DNA from: Prevotellaceae bacterium
Lineage (GTDB): Bacteria; Bacteroidota; Bacteroidia; Bacteroidales; Paludibacteraceae
NCBI GenBank assembly: GCA_020636675.1
Contig: JACJXK010000001.1
Span: forward strand, 121,072 to 185,071
Length of the DNA stretch: 64,000 nt
Direction of reading: 5' to 3'
This document shows positions 8,624 to 18,543 of this stretch, piece after piece. The notes beneath the pieces were generated by a model, which worked only from the letters and a program-made list of their open reading frames with translations, searched no databases and was not told the DNA's origin. The translations under genes were made by a program, and so were the position numbers. The stretch's first letter is position 1, and every line of letters starts with the position of its first letter.

Positions 8624-9955
8624 ATGAAGATAATAATAGCTGGTGCAGGGCAAGTGGGAACCCATCTTGCAAAAATGCTTTCTGGAGAAAGTCACGACAT
8701 CATTCTACTCGATGAAAACGAGGAGAAGCTGCAACAAATGGAATCAAGCTACGACTTGATGACAGTTACCGGCTCTCCGACATCCATCAACGACCTAAGC
8801 GAAGCAAGAATCGCTTCGTCAGACCTTTTCATTGCCGTAACTCCCATTGAGAGCCAGAACATAACGGCCTGCATTCTGGCCAAGAATTTAGGCGCAAAAA
8901 AGACGTTGGCCAGAATAGACAACTACGAATACCTCATCCCTGAGAATAAGATATTTTTCGAGCAACTTGGCATCAACGCCATGATTTATCCGGAGATGCT
9001 GGCAGCCGAAGAAATAATCAACTCACTAAAGATGAACTGGGTACGTCAATGGATGGAATTCAACAACGGTGCATTGACTCTTATAGGTATGAAGGTAAGG
9101 GAAAACGCTCCCATCATCAACCAGAAACTGATGAATCTCAAAGACAGTGACAGTTACCGTATCGTTGCCATACGCAGAGACCTCAGCACCCTCATACCGA
9201 CAGGACAGGACGAGATAAAGCCGAACGATATAGTCTACTTCATCACCACGAAAGATTACATACCGCACGTGCGTGAGGAAGCCGGCAAGGAGGTGATCAA
9301 CGTTAAAGACCTCATGATTATGGGTGGCGGACGTATAGCCATCAAGACCGTACAGAGCTTACCTAACGACATCGACGTCAAGGTATTGGAAAAAGACAAG
9401 AGCAAAACGTTCAAACTGGTGGAACAGATGGACGGAGCACTCATCATACATGGCGACGCCAGCAATCTGGAGCTACTCAAGGAGGAAGGCATCGAAAATA
9501 TGGACGCTTTTGTGGCATTGACAGACAACTCGGAAGCCAACATACTCGCCTGCATCGCCGCAAAACGATTCGGGCTGAAAAAGACCATCTCGGAAGTAGA
9601 GAACATAGACTACATTCCTCTCGCCGAGAGCCTCGACATCGGTACCGTCATCAACAAAAAGCTGATAGCAGCCAGCTACATCTACCAATACACCCTCGAC
9701 GCAGACGTCAGCAAGGTGAAATGCCTTACCCACGTCGACGCCGAAGTGGTCGAAATCTCCGCCAAGATAGACTCACCCATCACGAAGGGGAAAATCAAAG
9801 ACATCAAATTTCCGAAGAACATCTTCATCGGAGGTATCGTCAGAGACGGCAAAGGCTACATCGCCAACGGAGATACGGAGATAATGCCAAACGACAACGT
9901 GATCGTGTTCTGTCTCTCCTCCAGCATCCAAAAACTAGATAAATTATTCAACTAA
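8624..9955 (+). CDS. trkA: Trk potassium uptake regulatory subunit TrkA
   Basis: 443 residues from MKIIIAGAGQVGTHL; this ATG follows a GGAGGAG ribosome site at 8605-8611 and starts directly with the nucleotide-binding fold, so the longer frame to 8585 is rejected. Two RCK units in tandem: a first Rossmann fold with GAGQVG near residue 7 plus a C-terminal sub-domain, and a second with GGGRIA near residue 233 plus its own sub-domain. TrkA sits on the inner face of the membrane and gates the TrkH channel in response to NAD(H)/ATP. trkH follows 53 bases later, so both are probably one operon. Confidence 0.95.
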   Translation: MKIIIAGAGQVGTHLAKMLSGESHDIILLDENEEKLQQMESSYDLMTVTGSPTSINDLSEARIASSDLFIAVTPIESQNITACILAKNLGAKKTLARIDNYEYLIPENKIFFEQLGINAMIYPEMLAAEEIINSLKMNWVRQWMEFNNGALTLIGMKVRENAPIINQKLMNLKDSDSYRIVAIRRDLSTLIPTGQDEIKPNDIVYFITTKDYIPHVREEAGKEVINVKDLMIMGGGRIAIKTVQSLPNDIDVKVLEKDKSKTFKLVEQMDGALIIHGDASNLELLKEEGIENMDAFVALTDNSEANILACIAAKRFGLKKTISEVENIDYIPLAESLDIGTVINKKLIAASYIYQYTLDADVSKVKCLTHVDAEVVEISAKIDSPITKGKIKDIKFPKNIFIGGIVRDGKGYIANGDTEIMPNDNVIVFCLSSSIQKLDKLFN

Positions 9956-10008
9956 AAAAGAGGGAACACCCAGACCAACCGGTCTTCATGCGCCCCTCCA
10001 CTTTATAA

Positions 10009-11475
10009 ATGAAACAGGAACAACTTTTCGACATAAGATTGATATTCTCAACATTAGGATCCCTCCTCTTCTTCGAGGCGGGATTCATGGCAATCGCCAC
10101 CATCGTGGCTCTATTCTATCGGGAACCCGATGTACCGGCTCTCTGCTATGCCAACGCCATCACCTTCTTCACCGCCATGCTGCTCTACTTCCCCTTTCGG
10201 AGAAGCGACAAGAAACAGCTAAAGAAGAGGGAAGGATATCTGATTGTCAGCTCAATATGGATCGTATTCTCCTTTTTCGGGTCACTTCCTTTCTTATTTA
10301 GCGGATACATACCCAGCTATGCCAATGCGTTTTTCGAGACGATATCAGGATTCACCACGACGGGAGCTACCATACTATCTGACATTGAAGCGCTACCACA
10401 CGGACTATTATTCTGGAGGAGCATCATACAATGGCTGGGAGGAATGGGAATCATCGTACTGTCTCTAGCCGTACTTCCCATCTTCGGCATCGGAGGAATG
10501 CAGCTCTACGTAGCCGAAGTGCCCGGACCCACGAAAGACAAGATACGTCCTCGAGTGGCGCAAACAGCCAAACTACTATGGAGCATCTACGCCGCCATCA
10601 CAATGGCCGAAGCCATCCTGCTCTACATTGCAGGCATGAATCTTTTTGATGCCATATGCCACGCATTCACCACCATCTCAACAGGAGGCTACTCCACCAA
10701 GAATGCGAGCATAGCCTACTGGAACTCACCATTCATCGACTACATAGTCACCTTCTTCATGATTATCGCCGGCATGAACTACACGCTGCTATACACCGCC
10801 CTACGCGGCAACCTGAAGCGTTTTTTCCACAACGAAGAGATAAAATACTATCTGACGCTCGGTTTCTGCATCACCGCAATCACCATAATATGTCGGATGC
10901 CGAAAGATCTCAGCGGATTCGAATCCATCATCCGTAGCTCCATCTTCCAGTCTTTCACCATCATGACCAGCACCGGATTCTCCACGTCCGACTTCATGAC
11001 ATGGGGAGCCTTTCTATGGACATTGATGCTCATAACGATGATGTTTGGTGGCTGTGCAGGTTCTACATCCGGAGGCATAAAAACAGTAAGGCTTATCTTG
11101 CTGATAAAAAACAGTTACTTCGAGTTCAAAAGGCTACTACACCCGAATGCCATCATTCCCGTAAAATTCAACGACAAGGTAGTGCAATCCACCATTGTAA
11201 CCAACGTGTTGGCGTTTGTCGTGCTTTATGCCACCACCATCATCATCGGTATATTCATATTCCTACTGTTGGGAATCAACATAAAAGAGGCCGTCGGTGC
11301 ATCCGTGACAAGCATCGGCAATGTAGGTCCAGGACTTGGAAACTCCGGTCCTTCGGGAAACTTTTCATCATTTCCCGACTCGGCAAAATGGGTCATGTCG
11401 TTTCTCATGCTCACCGGCCGCTTGGAAATCTTCACCGTTCTATTCGTCCTTTCTCCATCCTTTTGGAAAAAATAG
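10009..11475 (+). CDS. trkH: Trk potassium transporter membrane subunit TrkH
   Basis: 488 residues with about ten hydrophobic helices. The four pore-loop segments of the TrkH/KtrB superfamily can be seen: SGFTTTGATIL, TISTGGYSTKN, TSTGFSTSDF and SIGNVGPGLGNSGP. GGCAGSTSGGIKTVR is the conserved intramembrane loop. The C-terminus ends in GRLEIFTVLFVLSPSFWKK, standard for the family. It forms the potassium-conducting dimer controlled by TrkA from the gene just upstream. Confidence 0.95.
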   Translation: MKQEQLFDIRLIFSTLGSLLFFEAGFMAIATIVALFYREPDVPALCYANAITFFTAMLLYFPFRRSDKKQLKKREGYLIVSSIWIVFSFFGSLPFLFSGYIPSYANAFFETISGFTTTGATILSDIEALPHGLLFWRSIIQWLGGMGIIVLSLAVLPIFGIGGMQLYVAEVPGPTKDKIRPRVAQTAKLLWSIYAAITMAEAILLYIAGMNLFDAICHAFTTISTGGYSTKNASIAYWNSPFIDYIVTFFMIIAGMNYTLLYTALRGNLKRFFHNEEIKYYLTLGFCITAITIICRMPKDLSGFESIIRSSIFQSFTIMTSTGFSTSDFMTWGAFLWTLMLITMMFGGCAGSTSGGIKTVRLILLIKNSYFEFKRLLHPNAIIPVKFNDKVVQSTIVTNVLAFVVLYATTIIIGIFIFLLLGINIKEAVGASVTSIGNVGPGLGNSGPSGNFSSFPDSAKWVMSFLMLTGRLEIFTVLFVLSPSFWKK

Positions 11476-11523
11476 GGATTTCCAATTCGAGGGATACGCA
11501 TTTCCCGGTTCATCCATCCCAAA

Positions 11524-11580
11524 AAGAGCAGAGCCACATCACAATCCCTTTAGAGATTATGACATGGCTCTTCTTTTTCT
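11524..11580. terminator. Terminator between trkH and mutB
   Basis: Stem AGAGCCA/TGGCTCT (11530-11536 and 11565-11571) with T-rich sequence on the plus-strand side and an A-rich stretch on the other, so it can serve both converging genes. The loop is long (28 bases), which lowers confidence. Confidence 0.5.
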
Positions 11581-11655
11581 GTGCTGCCCATCAACTGTCG
11601 GCAAACGCCAACAGACATCCACCCATGCAAGTCTCGACGACAGGAGGCACCAACC

Positions 11656-13800
11656 TCATTCATCTAGCAGAATCTCCATCACCTGGGCGGCAGACCGAGC
11701 CACCGGCGTGCCAGGTCCGAAGATGGCGGCAACACCAGCCTTATATAGAAAATCATAATCCTGAGGAGGGATAACACCACCAGCCGTCACCAAGATATCC
11801 TCGCGCCCCAAACGCTTCAGTTCGTCAATGACTTGAGGAATCAGCGTTTTGTGGCCTGCGGCCAACGAGGAGACACCCAACACATGGACATCGTTTTCCA
11901 CCGCTTGCCTAGCCGCCTCCGCCGGGGTTTGGAAGAGAGGCCCCATGTCGACGTCAAAACCGCAGTCGGCATAACCGGTCGCCACAACCTTAGCTCCACG
12001 ATCATGACCATCCTGACCCATTTTTGCTATCATGATACGAGGTCTACGTCCCTCTTTCTTCGCAAACCGTTCCGTCAGTTCGCACGCTTTCTGAAAGTCA
12101 GCGTCCTGTTTTGTCTCCGATGAATACACGCCTGATATTGTTCTAATTGTTGCTTTATATCTACCCACTATCTTCTCGCACGCATAAGAGATTTCGCCCA
12201 GCGTAGCGCGTACACGTGCGGCTTCTACCGCCAATGCCAACAGATTACCCTCGCCAGTTTCCACACACCGCGTAATTGCATCCAACGCACGCTCCACCCG
12301 AACCGCATCACGGCCAGCCTTCAGTGTCTCCAATCTCTTTATCTGCTGGGTGCGCACCACCGTGTTGTCAATCTCCAATATGTCTATTGGAGACTCCTTC
12401 TCCAACCGGTACTTATTCACACCGACAATCGTCTGCGCGCCAGAGTCTATCCGCGCCTGCGTACGGGCTGCAGCCTCCTCTATCCTCATCTTCGGTATGC
12501 CAGTTTCAATGGCAGCAGCCATACCGCCGAGACTTTCCACCTCCTGGATATGATTCCAAGCCTTTTCCGCAATATCGCGGGTCAACGACTCCACATAATA
12601 GGAGCCCGCCCATGGATCTATCTCCCTACAAACGGAAGTCTCTTCCTGTATGTATATCTGTGTGTTACGGGCAATGCGGGCCGAAAAATCAGTAGGCAAT
12701 GCGATGGCCTCGTCCAACGCATTGGTATGCAAAGACTGTGTATGCCCCAACACGGCTGCCATAGCTTCAATGCAAGTGCGCCCCACATTATTGAAAGGAT
12801 CCTGCTCCGTGAGCGACCAGCCGGAGGTCTGGCAATGCGTGCGCAGCGCCAACGACTTCGGATTCTTCGGATGGAAACGTTTGACAATCTTAGCCCACAA
12901 CATACGGGCCGCACGCATCTTCGCAATCTCCATGAAATGGTTAGTCCCAACGCCCCAAAAGAAGGAGAGACGAGGTGCGAAAGCGTCGATGTCCATTCCC
13001 GCATTGATACCAGCCCGGAGATACTCCAAACCATCGGCCAAGGTATAGGCCAGCTCAATATCGGCGGTGGCCCCCGCCTCCTGCATGTGATATCCGGAGA
13101 TGGAGATGGAGTTGAACTTCGGCATGTTCTTCGATGTATATTCAAATATGTCCGCAATAATCTTCATAGAGAATTTAGGCGGATAGATATATGTATTTCT
13201 AACCATAAACTCCTTCAGAATGTCATTCTGAATGGTTCCCGCCATTTCGTCCAAACGAGCACCCTGCTCCAAACCAGCATTGATATAAAATGCCATGACG
13301 GGGAGTACGCCTCCATTCATTGTCATGGAAACAGACATCTTATTCAACGGAATCCCGTCAAAAAGCACTTTCATATCCTCCACCGAGCAGATAGAGACGC
13401 CCGCCTTGCCGACATCACCTACCACACGCGGATGATCGGCATCATAACCGCGGTGCGTAGCCAAATCGAACGCCACAGACAAACCTTTCTGTCCGGCCGC
13501 CAAGTTGCGACGATAAAAAGCATTTGACTCTTCGGCAGTAGAGAAACCCGCATACTGACGGATAGTCCATGGCCGCATGGCATACATGCCGGAATAAGGG
13601 CCTCTCAAAAAAGGAGCTATTCCCGCAGCATAGTCCAGATGTTCCATTCCCTCCAAATCGGACTTGGTATAAACCGTCTTCACGGAAATCTGTTCCGGAG
13701 TGAGCCAATCCCTCTTTACTCCACTGCCCTCCGTACATTCTTTGACGCCAGAATCGACGTCAAAATCATTTATATCTATATTCTTAAAATTTGGTCTCAT
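11656..13800 (-). CDS. mutB: Methylmalonyl-CoA mutase large (catalytic) subunit
   Basis: 714 residues. The N-terminal TIM-barrel domain has [31 protein letters not shown] and [13 protein letters not shown], which bind the CoA ester. The C-terminal cobalamin domain has the D-x-H-x-x-G motif as D597-G-H599-D-R-G602, with H599 as lower cobalt ligand, followed by [10 protein letters not shown] and [10 protein letters not shown]. It interconverts succinyl-CoA and (R)-methylmalonyl-CoA, the entry step to propionate in succinate-fermenting Bacteroidales. mutA is 85 bases upstream on the same strand, so the two form an operon. No epimerase or carboxylase gene is in the window. Confidence 0.97.
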   Translation of the reverse strand: MRPNFKNIDINDFDVDSGVKECTEGSGVKRDWLTPEQISVKTVYTKSDLEGMEHLDYAAGIAPFLRGPYSGMYAMRPWTIRQYAGFSTAEESNAFYRRNLAAGQKGLSVAFDLATHRGYDADHPRVVGDVGKAGVSICSVEDMKVLFDGIPLNKMSVSMTMNGGVLPVMAFYINAGLEQGARLDEMAGTIQNDILKEFMVRNTYIYPPKFSMKIIADIFEYTSKNMPKFNSISISGYHMQEAGATADIELAYTLADGLEYLRAGINAGMDIDAFAPRLSFFWGVGTNHFMEIAKMRAARMLWAKIVKRFHPKNPKSLALRTHCQTSGWSLTEQDPFNNVGRTCIEAMAAVLGHTQSLHTNALDEAIALPTDFSARIARNTQIYIQEETSVCREIDPWAGSYYVESLTRDIAEKAWNHIQEVESLGGMAAAIETGIPKMRIEEAAARTQARIDSGAQTIVGVNKYRLEKESPIDILEIDNTVVRTQQIKRLETLKAGRDAVRVERALDAITRCVETGEGNLLALAVEAARVRATLGEISYACEKIVGRYKATIRTISGVYSSETKQDADFQKACELTERFAKKEGRRPRIMIAKMGQDGHDRGAKVVATGYADCGFDVDMGPLFQTPAEAARQAVENDVHVLGVSSLAAGHKTLIPQVIDELKRLGREDILVTAGGVIPPQDYDFLYKAGVAAIFGPGTPVARSAAQVMEILLDE

Positions 13801-13885
13801 TTTGTTCTGTTTTTCAGGTTAAAGTTCCCCTTCCCTTCTTCCGAGGAGAACCTGCACAATAACGAAATAAAAAGTTCTTGCCGTA

Positions 13886-15742
13886 TCAGCATATGCCCAA
13901 GCGTGAATGGAAAGAGCGGAGCGTATCCAAGACATTGGAACGCACATGTATGTAATCTGTGATACCTTTCAACTTCAGCTCCTCCATACAAGCAGGAGCA
14001 CCTGCCACCACAAGAATCTCCTTTCCGGAAGAGAGCGCATCAAAAGCCTTCGGAGCATACTCCGCATATTCATCGTCGCTAGAGCAAAGCACCACAATAT
14101 CTGCAGCCACCTTGCGCGCAGCCTCCACACCCGCCTCCACCGACTCAAATCCAAGATTATCGACAATCTCATATCCAGCGCAAGCGAAGAAGTTGCCAGA
14201 GAACTGAGCCCTAGCCAACCGCATAGCCAAGTTGCCGATGGTCAGCATAAAGACCTTCGGTCGCTTCACCGCACGTTCGGTAGACAAACGAAGCTCTTCG
14301 AAAGGCTCCGCACCACGGGCAAAATCCAACGACAAGAACGGAGCTTGCGTGCAGGAACAGCATCCCTTCGTAGACTTCGTCCCGATCTTCTCCGAAACCT
14401 TCTCGTTAAGGTTAGGAAATTGGTTTGTACCCAACAATATCTCCTTCCTTTTGGAGATGGCATCCTTTCTCTGCCGGGAAGACTTGCCCACTTCACTTTG
14501 GACAAAACCCTCTTTCAATGCCGCATAGAAACCACCCTTCTCCTCTACAGAAAGGAATACGGACCATGCCTGACGGGCAATAGACTCCGTCAGATTTTCT
14601 ATATAATAGGAACCCGCGGACGGGTCGACCACCTTATCGAAATGGGACTCCTCCTTCAACAACAGCTGTTGATTGCGTGCAATCCGCTCCGAAAACTCGT
14701 CAGACGGCTTATATGCAGAATCGAACGGAAGAACCGTGATGGCATCCACCCCCGCCAACGCCGCCGACATCACCTCCGTCTGCGAACGTAACAGATTGAC
14801 ATACGCGTCAGAAATAGTCTGGTTCCACGCCGAAGTGACCGCATGAATCTTCATTTTCGCATAAGCTAAAGAACTGGGGTTATAAGCCTCCACTATCTTA
14901 GCCCACAACAGACGAGCCGCCCTAAACTTGGCTATCTCCATAAAATAGTTGGAACCCACGCCAAAGTTAAAAAGCATATTTCCGGCCGCCTCTTCTACCG
15001 GAACGCCAGCATCAACAGCCTGCGCCAAATATTCATTTCCATAAGAAAGGCCGAAGCCCAGCTCCTGGGTGATATAGGCGCCCGCATTATTGAACAACTC
15101 AGCATTCACGCCTATCACCCTAAAATTAGGGAATCCGGCCGTCATCCGAATCAAATCAGCCAACACGCTTCCCGCATTCTCAAAGTCCTTTCCCGCTTTC
15201 AGAATACGCATATAAGGATCAAAATTAACAGAGCCAAAAACAGAGCCCGGCTCCACCCCCGACGATTGGAAAAAATCGACAAGCAGACGGGTCAAATCCA
15301 AAGTATGCATTTGGCAAGTAGAGAAGTTAAGGTCTACCTTGTCCATCGCTATTTCCTTCAACAATACCTTCAACGTGGAGGCGGTCACCTTATCTGAAGG
15401 CATGGAAAAGAGAAGAGAATTGGCACCTCTTTTCAATACATCCAACGCCTTTTTATTGGCCTCAGCCGGATCATCCACCTCTATCGTTTGCCTCACCAGC
15501 CATTCGTTATCCATTCTATTACCCCTGACAAAAGGAAATTCACAAGGAAGAACGTCCTTTGTCTTCATCTTCTCTATATCCTCTTTCCTATAAAACGGAT
15601 TCACATTAAATCCTTCATTGGTACGCCAAACAAGTTTCTTGTCAAAATCAGCACCTTTCAAATCCTCTTTTATCTTTGTCAACCACTCCGATGTCGAGAC
15701 CGGAGGAAAATCGGCAAACAACTTTTCTTTCTTTCCTATCAT
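13886..15742 (-). CDS. mutA: Methylmalonyl-CoA mutase small subunit
   Basis: 618 residues, the non-catalytic partner of MutB. The barrel domain is recognisable (FNFGVGSNYFMEIAKFRAARLLWAKIV, CSCTQAPFLSLDFARGAEPF). The C-terminal domain keeps the cobalamin-domain fold but lacks D-x-H-x-x-G: the equivalent stretch reads IGNLAMRLARAQF, as expected for a small subunit that does not bind B12. First gene of the mutAB operon, with a -7 box at 15783-15790. Confidence 0.95.
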   Translation of the reverse strand: MIGKKEKLFADFPPVSTSEWLTKIKEDLKGADFDKKLVWRTNEGFNVNPFYRKEDIEKMKTKDVLPCEFPFVRGNRMDNEWLVRQTIEVDDPAEANKKALDVLKRGANSLLFSMPSDKVTASTLKVLLKEIAMDKVDLNFSTCQMHTLDLTRLLVDFFQSSGVEPGSVFGSVNFDPYMRILKAGKDFENAGSVLADLIRMTAGFPNFRVIGVNAELFNNAGAYITQELGFGLSYGNEYLAQAVDAGVPVEEAAGNMLFNFGVGSNYFMEIAKFRAARLLWAKIVEAYNPSSLAYAKMKIHAVTSAWNQTISDAYVNLLRSQTEVMSAALAGVDAITVLPFDSAYKPSDEFSERIARNQQLLLKEESHFDKVVDPSAGSYYIENLTESIARQAWSVFLSVEEKGGFYAALKEGFVQSEVGKSSRQRKDAISKRKEILLGTNQFPNLNEKVSEKIGTKSTKGCCSCTQAPFLSLDFARGAEPFEELRLSTERAVKRPKVFMLTIGNLAMRLARAQFSGNFFACAGYEIVDNLGFESVEAGVEAARKVAADIVVLCSSDDEYAEYAPKAFDALSSGKEILVVAGAPACMEELKLKGITDYIHVRSNVLDTLRSFHSRLGIC

Positions 15743-15782
15743 AATTAAAAAATATGTGTGTTAAAACAATAGCATAGTATAG

Positions 15783-15790
15783 CAAAGTTA
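15783..15790 (-). promoter_or_regulatory. Probable -7 box for mutAB
   Basis: TAACTTTG on the minus strand fits TAnnTTTG, about 41 bases upstream of the mutA start. Confidence 0.6.
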
Positions 15791-16065
15791 TAATTTTATC
15801 CAAACAAACATCCTTTTTATTCGGATTTTCAGAAAGAATGGAAGAAAAATGTCATTCCCTCATTATTTCGGGACACAACAAACCGAGAGGATAGGAGAAA
15901 ATGGAGCTGCACGGACAAAATTCAGGATGGAGTTGTTGATTGTTATCGGCAGGGAGGCACTTCCCCATGCGGGAATGTCCGGAATCAAAAAAGGCATTTC
16001 CGAAAGGTTTCCATGCAGAGAGTTTGGCCTGGTTTTTGTTTGGAGAGAGGTAAACTAAATAAAGT

Positions 16066-16476
16066 ATGTACAGAAGGATTTTTTTCGCATTAGTTCTATT
16101 AATCGGCACGCTAACATCCTGCAACAAGGATCACGACCATGAGATTCCATACAATGTACCCTATTACAACGGGCAATATTACTATTATTATAATGGCGTC
16201 TACTATCAGGACGCCAATTACACCGTTCCCTACAAGCTGGACGCCAACCATTTTTATAGCGGACGCATAGAATGGAAAGGCTCCCAGATAGGACACGCCA
16301 TCATTCTAAAGGAGAACCCTTATTTTGGGTTGATATGCAAACCCAATAACCTGTACAATTTCATTCCAAGTCCATGGGACGGAGATGTAATGGTTCGATT
16401 CTCCTGGCTATCCGAAGGTTACTACAATGGCCAATACATGCCTATCGTAACGATAACAGACATCCATTACAAATAG
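16066..16476 (+). CDS. Tyr/Asn-rich small lipoprotein, unknown function
   Basis: 136 residues. The N-terminus is a lipoprotein signal with lipobox LTSC (C19), so the product is membrane-anchored. The next segment is unusually rich in tyrosine (PYYNGQYYYYYNGVYYQDANY), then GRIEWKGSQIGHAIILKENPYFGLICKPNN. I do not recognise the family. It stands alone and is followed by a strong terminator, which supports it being a real gene. Confidence 0.8.
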   Translation: MYRRIFFALVLLIGTLTSCNKDHDHEIPYNVPYYNGQYYYYYNGVYYQDANYTVPYKLDANHFYSGRIEWKGSQIGHAIILKENPYFGLICKPNNLYNFIPSPWDGDVMVRFSWLSEGYYNGQYMPIVTITDIHYK

Positions 16477-16490
16477 ACATGAACATGAAT

Positions 16491-16529
16491 AACGTCCGTC
16501 GGTGAAGAAGCTGACGGACGTTTCTTTTC
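16491..16529 (+). terminator. Terminator after the small lipoprotein gene
   Basis: Perfect 10-bp stem AACGTCCGTC/GACGGACGTT (16491-16500 and 16513-16522) followed by TTCTTTT. Confidence 0.85.
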
Positions 16530-16593
16530 ATGAAAGCAGCCGATATTTTTGGAAATTCTGCTCCAATTCGCTTTTTTTGCAAAAAATTGAAAT

Positions 16594-17349
16594 ATGGCGG
16601 CACAAGACGAAGCGGAGAAGCTCATCTACAAACTAAACAGAAAGATAAGGAAAGCCATTGAGCTTTACGGACTAATAGAAGACGGAGACAAAATTCTGAT
16701 AGGCCTGTCCGGAGGCAAAGACTCACTAGCCTTGGTGGAGCTTCTAGGCGAAAAAATGAAGATATTCCGTCCTCGATTCACGCTCTATGCCGCCCACATC
16801 ACAATGAGCAACATCCCCTACCGGTCTGACCTCGACTACCTACGGCAGCATGCGGAGAGATTCGGAATCACCTTCATACATAGGGAGACCGCCTTCGACC
16901 CCACTACGGACCAACGCAAATCACCATGTTTCCTCTGTTCCTGGAACAGGAGAAAAACACTATTCGACATTGCGAAGGAACTAGGGTGCAACAAGATAGC
17001 ATTAGGTCACCATCAAGACGACATCATCCAAACAACGTTAATGAATCTCATTTTCCAAGGCTCGTTCAGTACCATGCCACCGATGCTAAAGATGGACAAG
17101 TTCGACATGAAGATTATCCGCCCCATGGCTCTAATCAGAGAAGAGGAACTCTTCCGGATGTCCCAGATACGGGAATACCATAAGCAGGACAAAAACTGTC
17201 CGTTCGAAACGGAAAGCAACCGCAGCGACATGAAGGAATTGATGAAAAAGATGGAAGAAATAAACCCCGACACCAAAAACAGCATCTGGAATGCGCTCAC
17301 CAACGTGCAGACAGATTATCTGCCTCACGAGATAGAAAAAAGGAAGTAA
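16594..17349 (+). CDS. ttcA: TtcA-type tRNA 2-thiocytidine biosynthesis protein
   Basis: 251 residues of the PP-loop ATPase superfamily. The PP-loop is SGGKDS at 39-44. C112 and C115 (PCFLC) plus C202 (KNCPFE) are in the positions of the three cysteines that hold the 4Fe-4S cluster in TtcA. LGHHQDDIIQT at 138-148 is the second family block. TtcA adenylates C32 of certain tRNAs and inserts sulfur. The final codon TAA is shared with the left end of a repeat element (17347), so the insertion touches or created the stop; the ending EIEKRK looks plausible but may not be the ancestral C-terminus. Confidence 0.88.
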   Translation: MAAQDEAEKLIYKLNRKIRKAIELYGLIEDGDKILIGLSGGKDSLALVELLGEKMKIFRPRFTLYAAHITMSNIPYRSDLDYLRQHAERFGITFIHRETAFDPTTDQRKSPCFLCSWNRRKTLFDIAKELGCNKIALGHHQDDIIQTTLMNLIFQGSFSTMPPMLKMDKFDMKIIRPMALIREEELFRMSQIREYHKQDKNCPFETESNRSDMKELMKKMEEINPDTKNSIWNALTNVQTDYLPHEIEKRK

Positions 17350-17837
17350 GTAATCGGCAAAAAACAACTTATGACGATTTTGACAAAATGCCATAGGCAT
17401 TATCTCTTTGTAGAGGGGGAAATAGGCACCGGCAACCGCATTCCGGAGGAATGCACCATACACGACGATTATTTCTGTCCTCCTGCCGGACGGGCACTTA
17501 CTTTTCTCCGGCAAGAAAAGTAAGCAAAAGTGCCTGCGCTGTTGCCCGCTTTCCGGGAGGTACGGCACGTTCCTCCGCTAAAACCTTTTTTATCCCCTCG
17601 TACCTCGGGCAAAAAGGTTTTTTCACGCTGCGGCACGCACCTCCCCTCCTCCGCGGCCAAAGGCGAGTGTACGCCTGTTGAAAAAGAGACGTTTTAGAAA
17701 ACATGTTCGAAAATCTACGAAATGTTTGCTATCAATGCAATGAATGGAAAGCATACTTTCAAGATGTTTTGAACTTTACTAAGTTATTTCTTTATGATCA
17801 CTTAAAGTTGCGGAAATTATCTTTTTATCATTACTAA
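17347..17837 (+). repeat. MITE-like repeat element, complete copy 1
   Basis: About 491 bp, near-identical by eye to 24729-25218. The left end reads TAAGTAATCGG..AAAAAACAACTT; the right end, read in reverse complement, is TTAGTAATGATAAAAAGATAATTTCC, so the ends are imperfect inverted repeats. Inside are short hairpins: AATGCC-ATA-GGCATT, GCATTCC-GGA-GGAATGC and CTTACTTTTC/GAAAAGTAAG. Frames of about 60-76 codons run through it on both strands but have no recognisable domain and also occur in copy 2 as a by-product of the repeat. Confidence 0.85.
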
Positions 17838-17901
17838 GGTCAAACCCTCCCAATTTTTCTGAATAGTCGTAAAAAAAATCTCACAGAGAAGGCAACCTAT
17901 A

Positions 17902-17945
17902 AAAACGCAAAAAGCCCGAGATCACTCCCGGACTTTCTGTTTTTT
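17902..17945 (-). terminator. Terminator of the Ala/Asp-rich lipoprotein gene
   Basis: On the minus strand an AAAGTCCGGGAG...CTCGGGCTTT stem with one G-T pair is followed by a T-rich run, just after the stop at 17962. Confidence 0.65.
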
Positions 17946-17961
17946 TTGCTTTTTTGCTAAA

Positions 17962-18162
17962 TTACTTAACGATAGCAGCAGAATCAGCAGCAACTGTAGT
18001 ATCAGCAGCAGCAGAATCAGCAACAGCAGAATCAGCTACAACAACAACAGCAGTGTCAATTGCAGTTGAATCAACCTGTGCATTTTGATCTGCATTGTTA
18101 CCACCACAAGAAGCAAGTGCTATAGCAGCACTAACAGCAAAAAATAAAACTACCTTTTTCAT
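17962..18162 (-). CDS. Ala/Asp/Ser-rich small lipoprotein
   Basis: 66 residues. Lipoprotein signal with lipobox LASC (C19), then CGGNNADQNAQ and a low-complexity tail built from A, D, S, V and T (for example VADSAVADSAAADTT). The DNA of this tail is an imperfect GCA/TCA trinucleotide repeat. It has its own -7 box and terminator, so it is a real monocistronic gene. The tail is acidic and likely unstructured; function unknown. Confidence 0.75.
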   Translation of the reverse strand: MKKVVLFFAVSAAIALASCGGNNADQNAQVDSTAIDTAVVVVADSAVADSAAADTTVAADSAAIVK

Positions 18163-18233
18163 TTTTTTATTATAATAAATTAAACAACGTGTTCGTTATT
18201 AAAATAACTTATTGTCCTGTTTTTAAGACACCA

Positions 18234-18241
18234 CAAAATTA
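18234..18241 (-). promoter_or_regulatory. Possible -7 box for the small lipoprotein
   Basis: TAATTTTG on the minus strand, about 72 bases upstream of the start at 18162. The rest of 18242-18486 holds no gene that I can support. Confidence 0.45.
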
Positions 18242-18486
18242 TATATTTTTTCAATCCGTTTTCACTTTGAATCCTTTTTTTTTCTATTTAAAATGCAAAA
18301 AAAATATAAAATCAGACATTCGGATTAAACCATATGAATTTCAGGGACCAAGTCATTCTCTCCTTTTTCAGCAAACTACTACAAATTAACAATTTAAGGA
18401 AACAAAAGATTCCGCCTATTTATTTTTGTATAAAAATACAAAAACGTCTTTCTCTGCATTTTCTTCCAAAAAAAAGGCAAAAAGAA

Positions 18487-18518
18487 ATGGTGTACATACC
18501 CCGAAGCACATACACCAT
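18487..18518 (-). terminator. Possible terminator of the acyl-CoA synthetase gene
   Basis: Stem ATGGTGTA/TACACCAT with a 16-base loop; on the minus strand it is followed by TTTCTTTTTGCCTTTTTTTT. Confidence 0.55.
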
Positions 18519-18543
18519 ACCTATATTAATAAAGAATCGTCAG

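Noticed and set aside
12550..14791. Long plus-strand frames of 294-325 codons
   Set aside because: Antisense to mutB and mutA; composition follows the complementary codons of those genes.
15849..16058. 69-codon plus-strand frame and 91-codon minus-strand frame before the small lipoprotein
   Set aside because: No signal peptide, no recognisable motif, and both extend into the neighbouring gene.
17451..17704. Several 60-76-codon frames inside repeat copy 1 (also in copy 2)
   Set aside because: They occur only because the repeat is duplicated, exist on both strands at once, and have no domain; the decayed copies do not keep them open.
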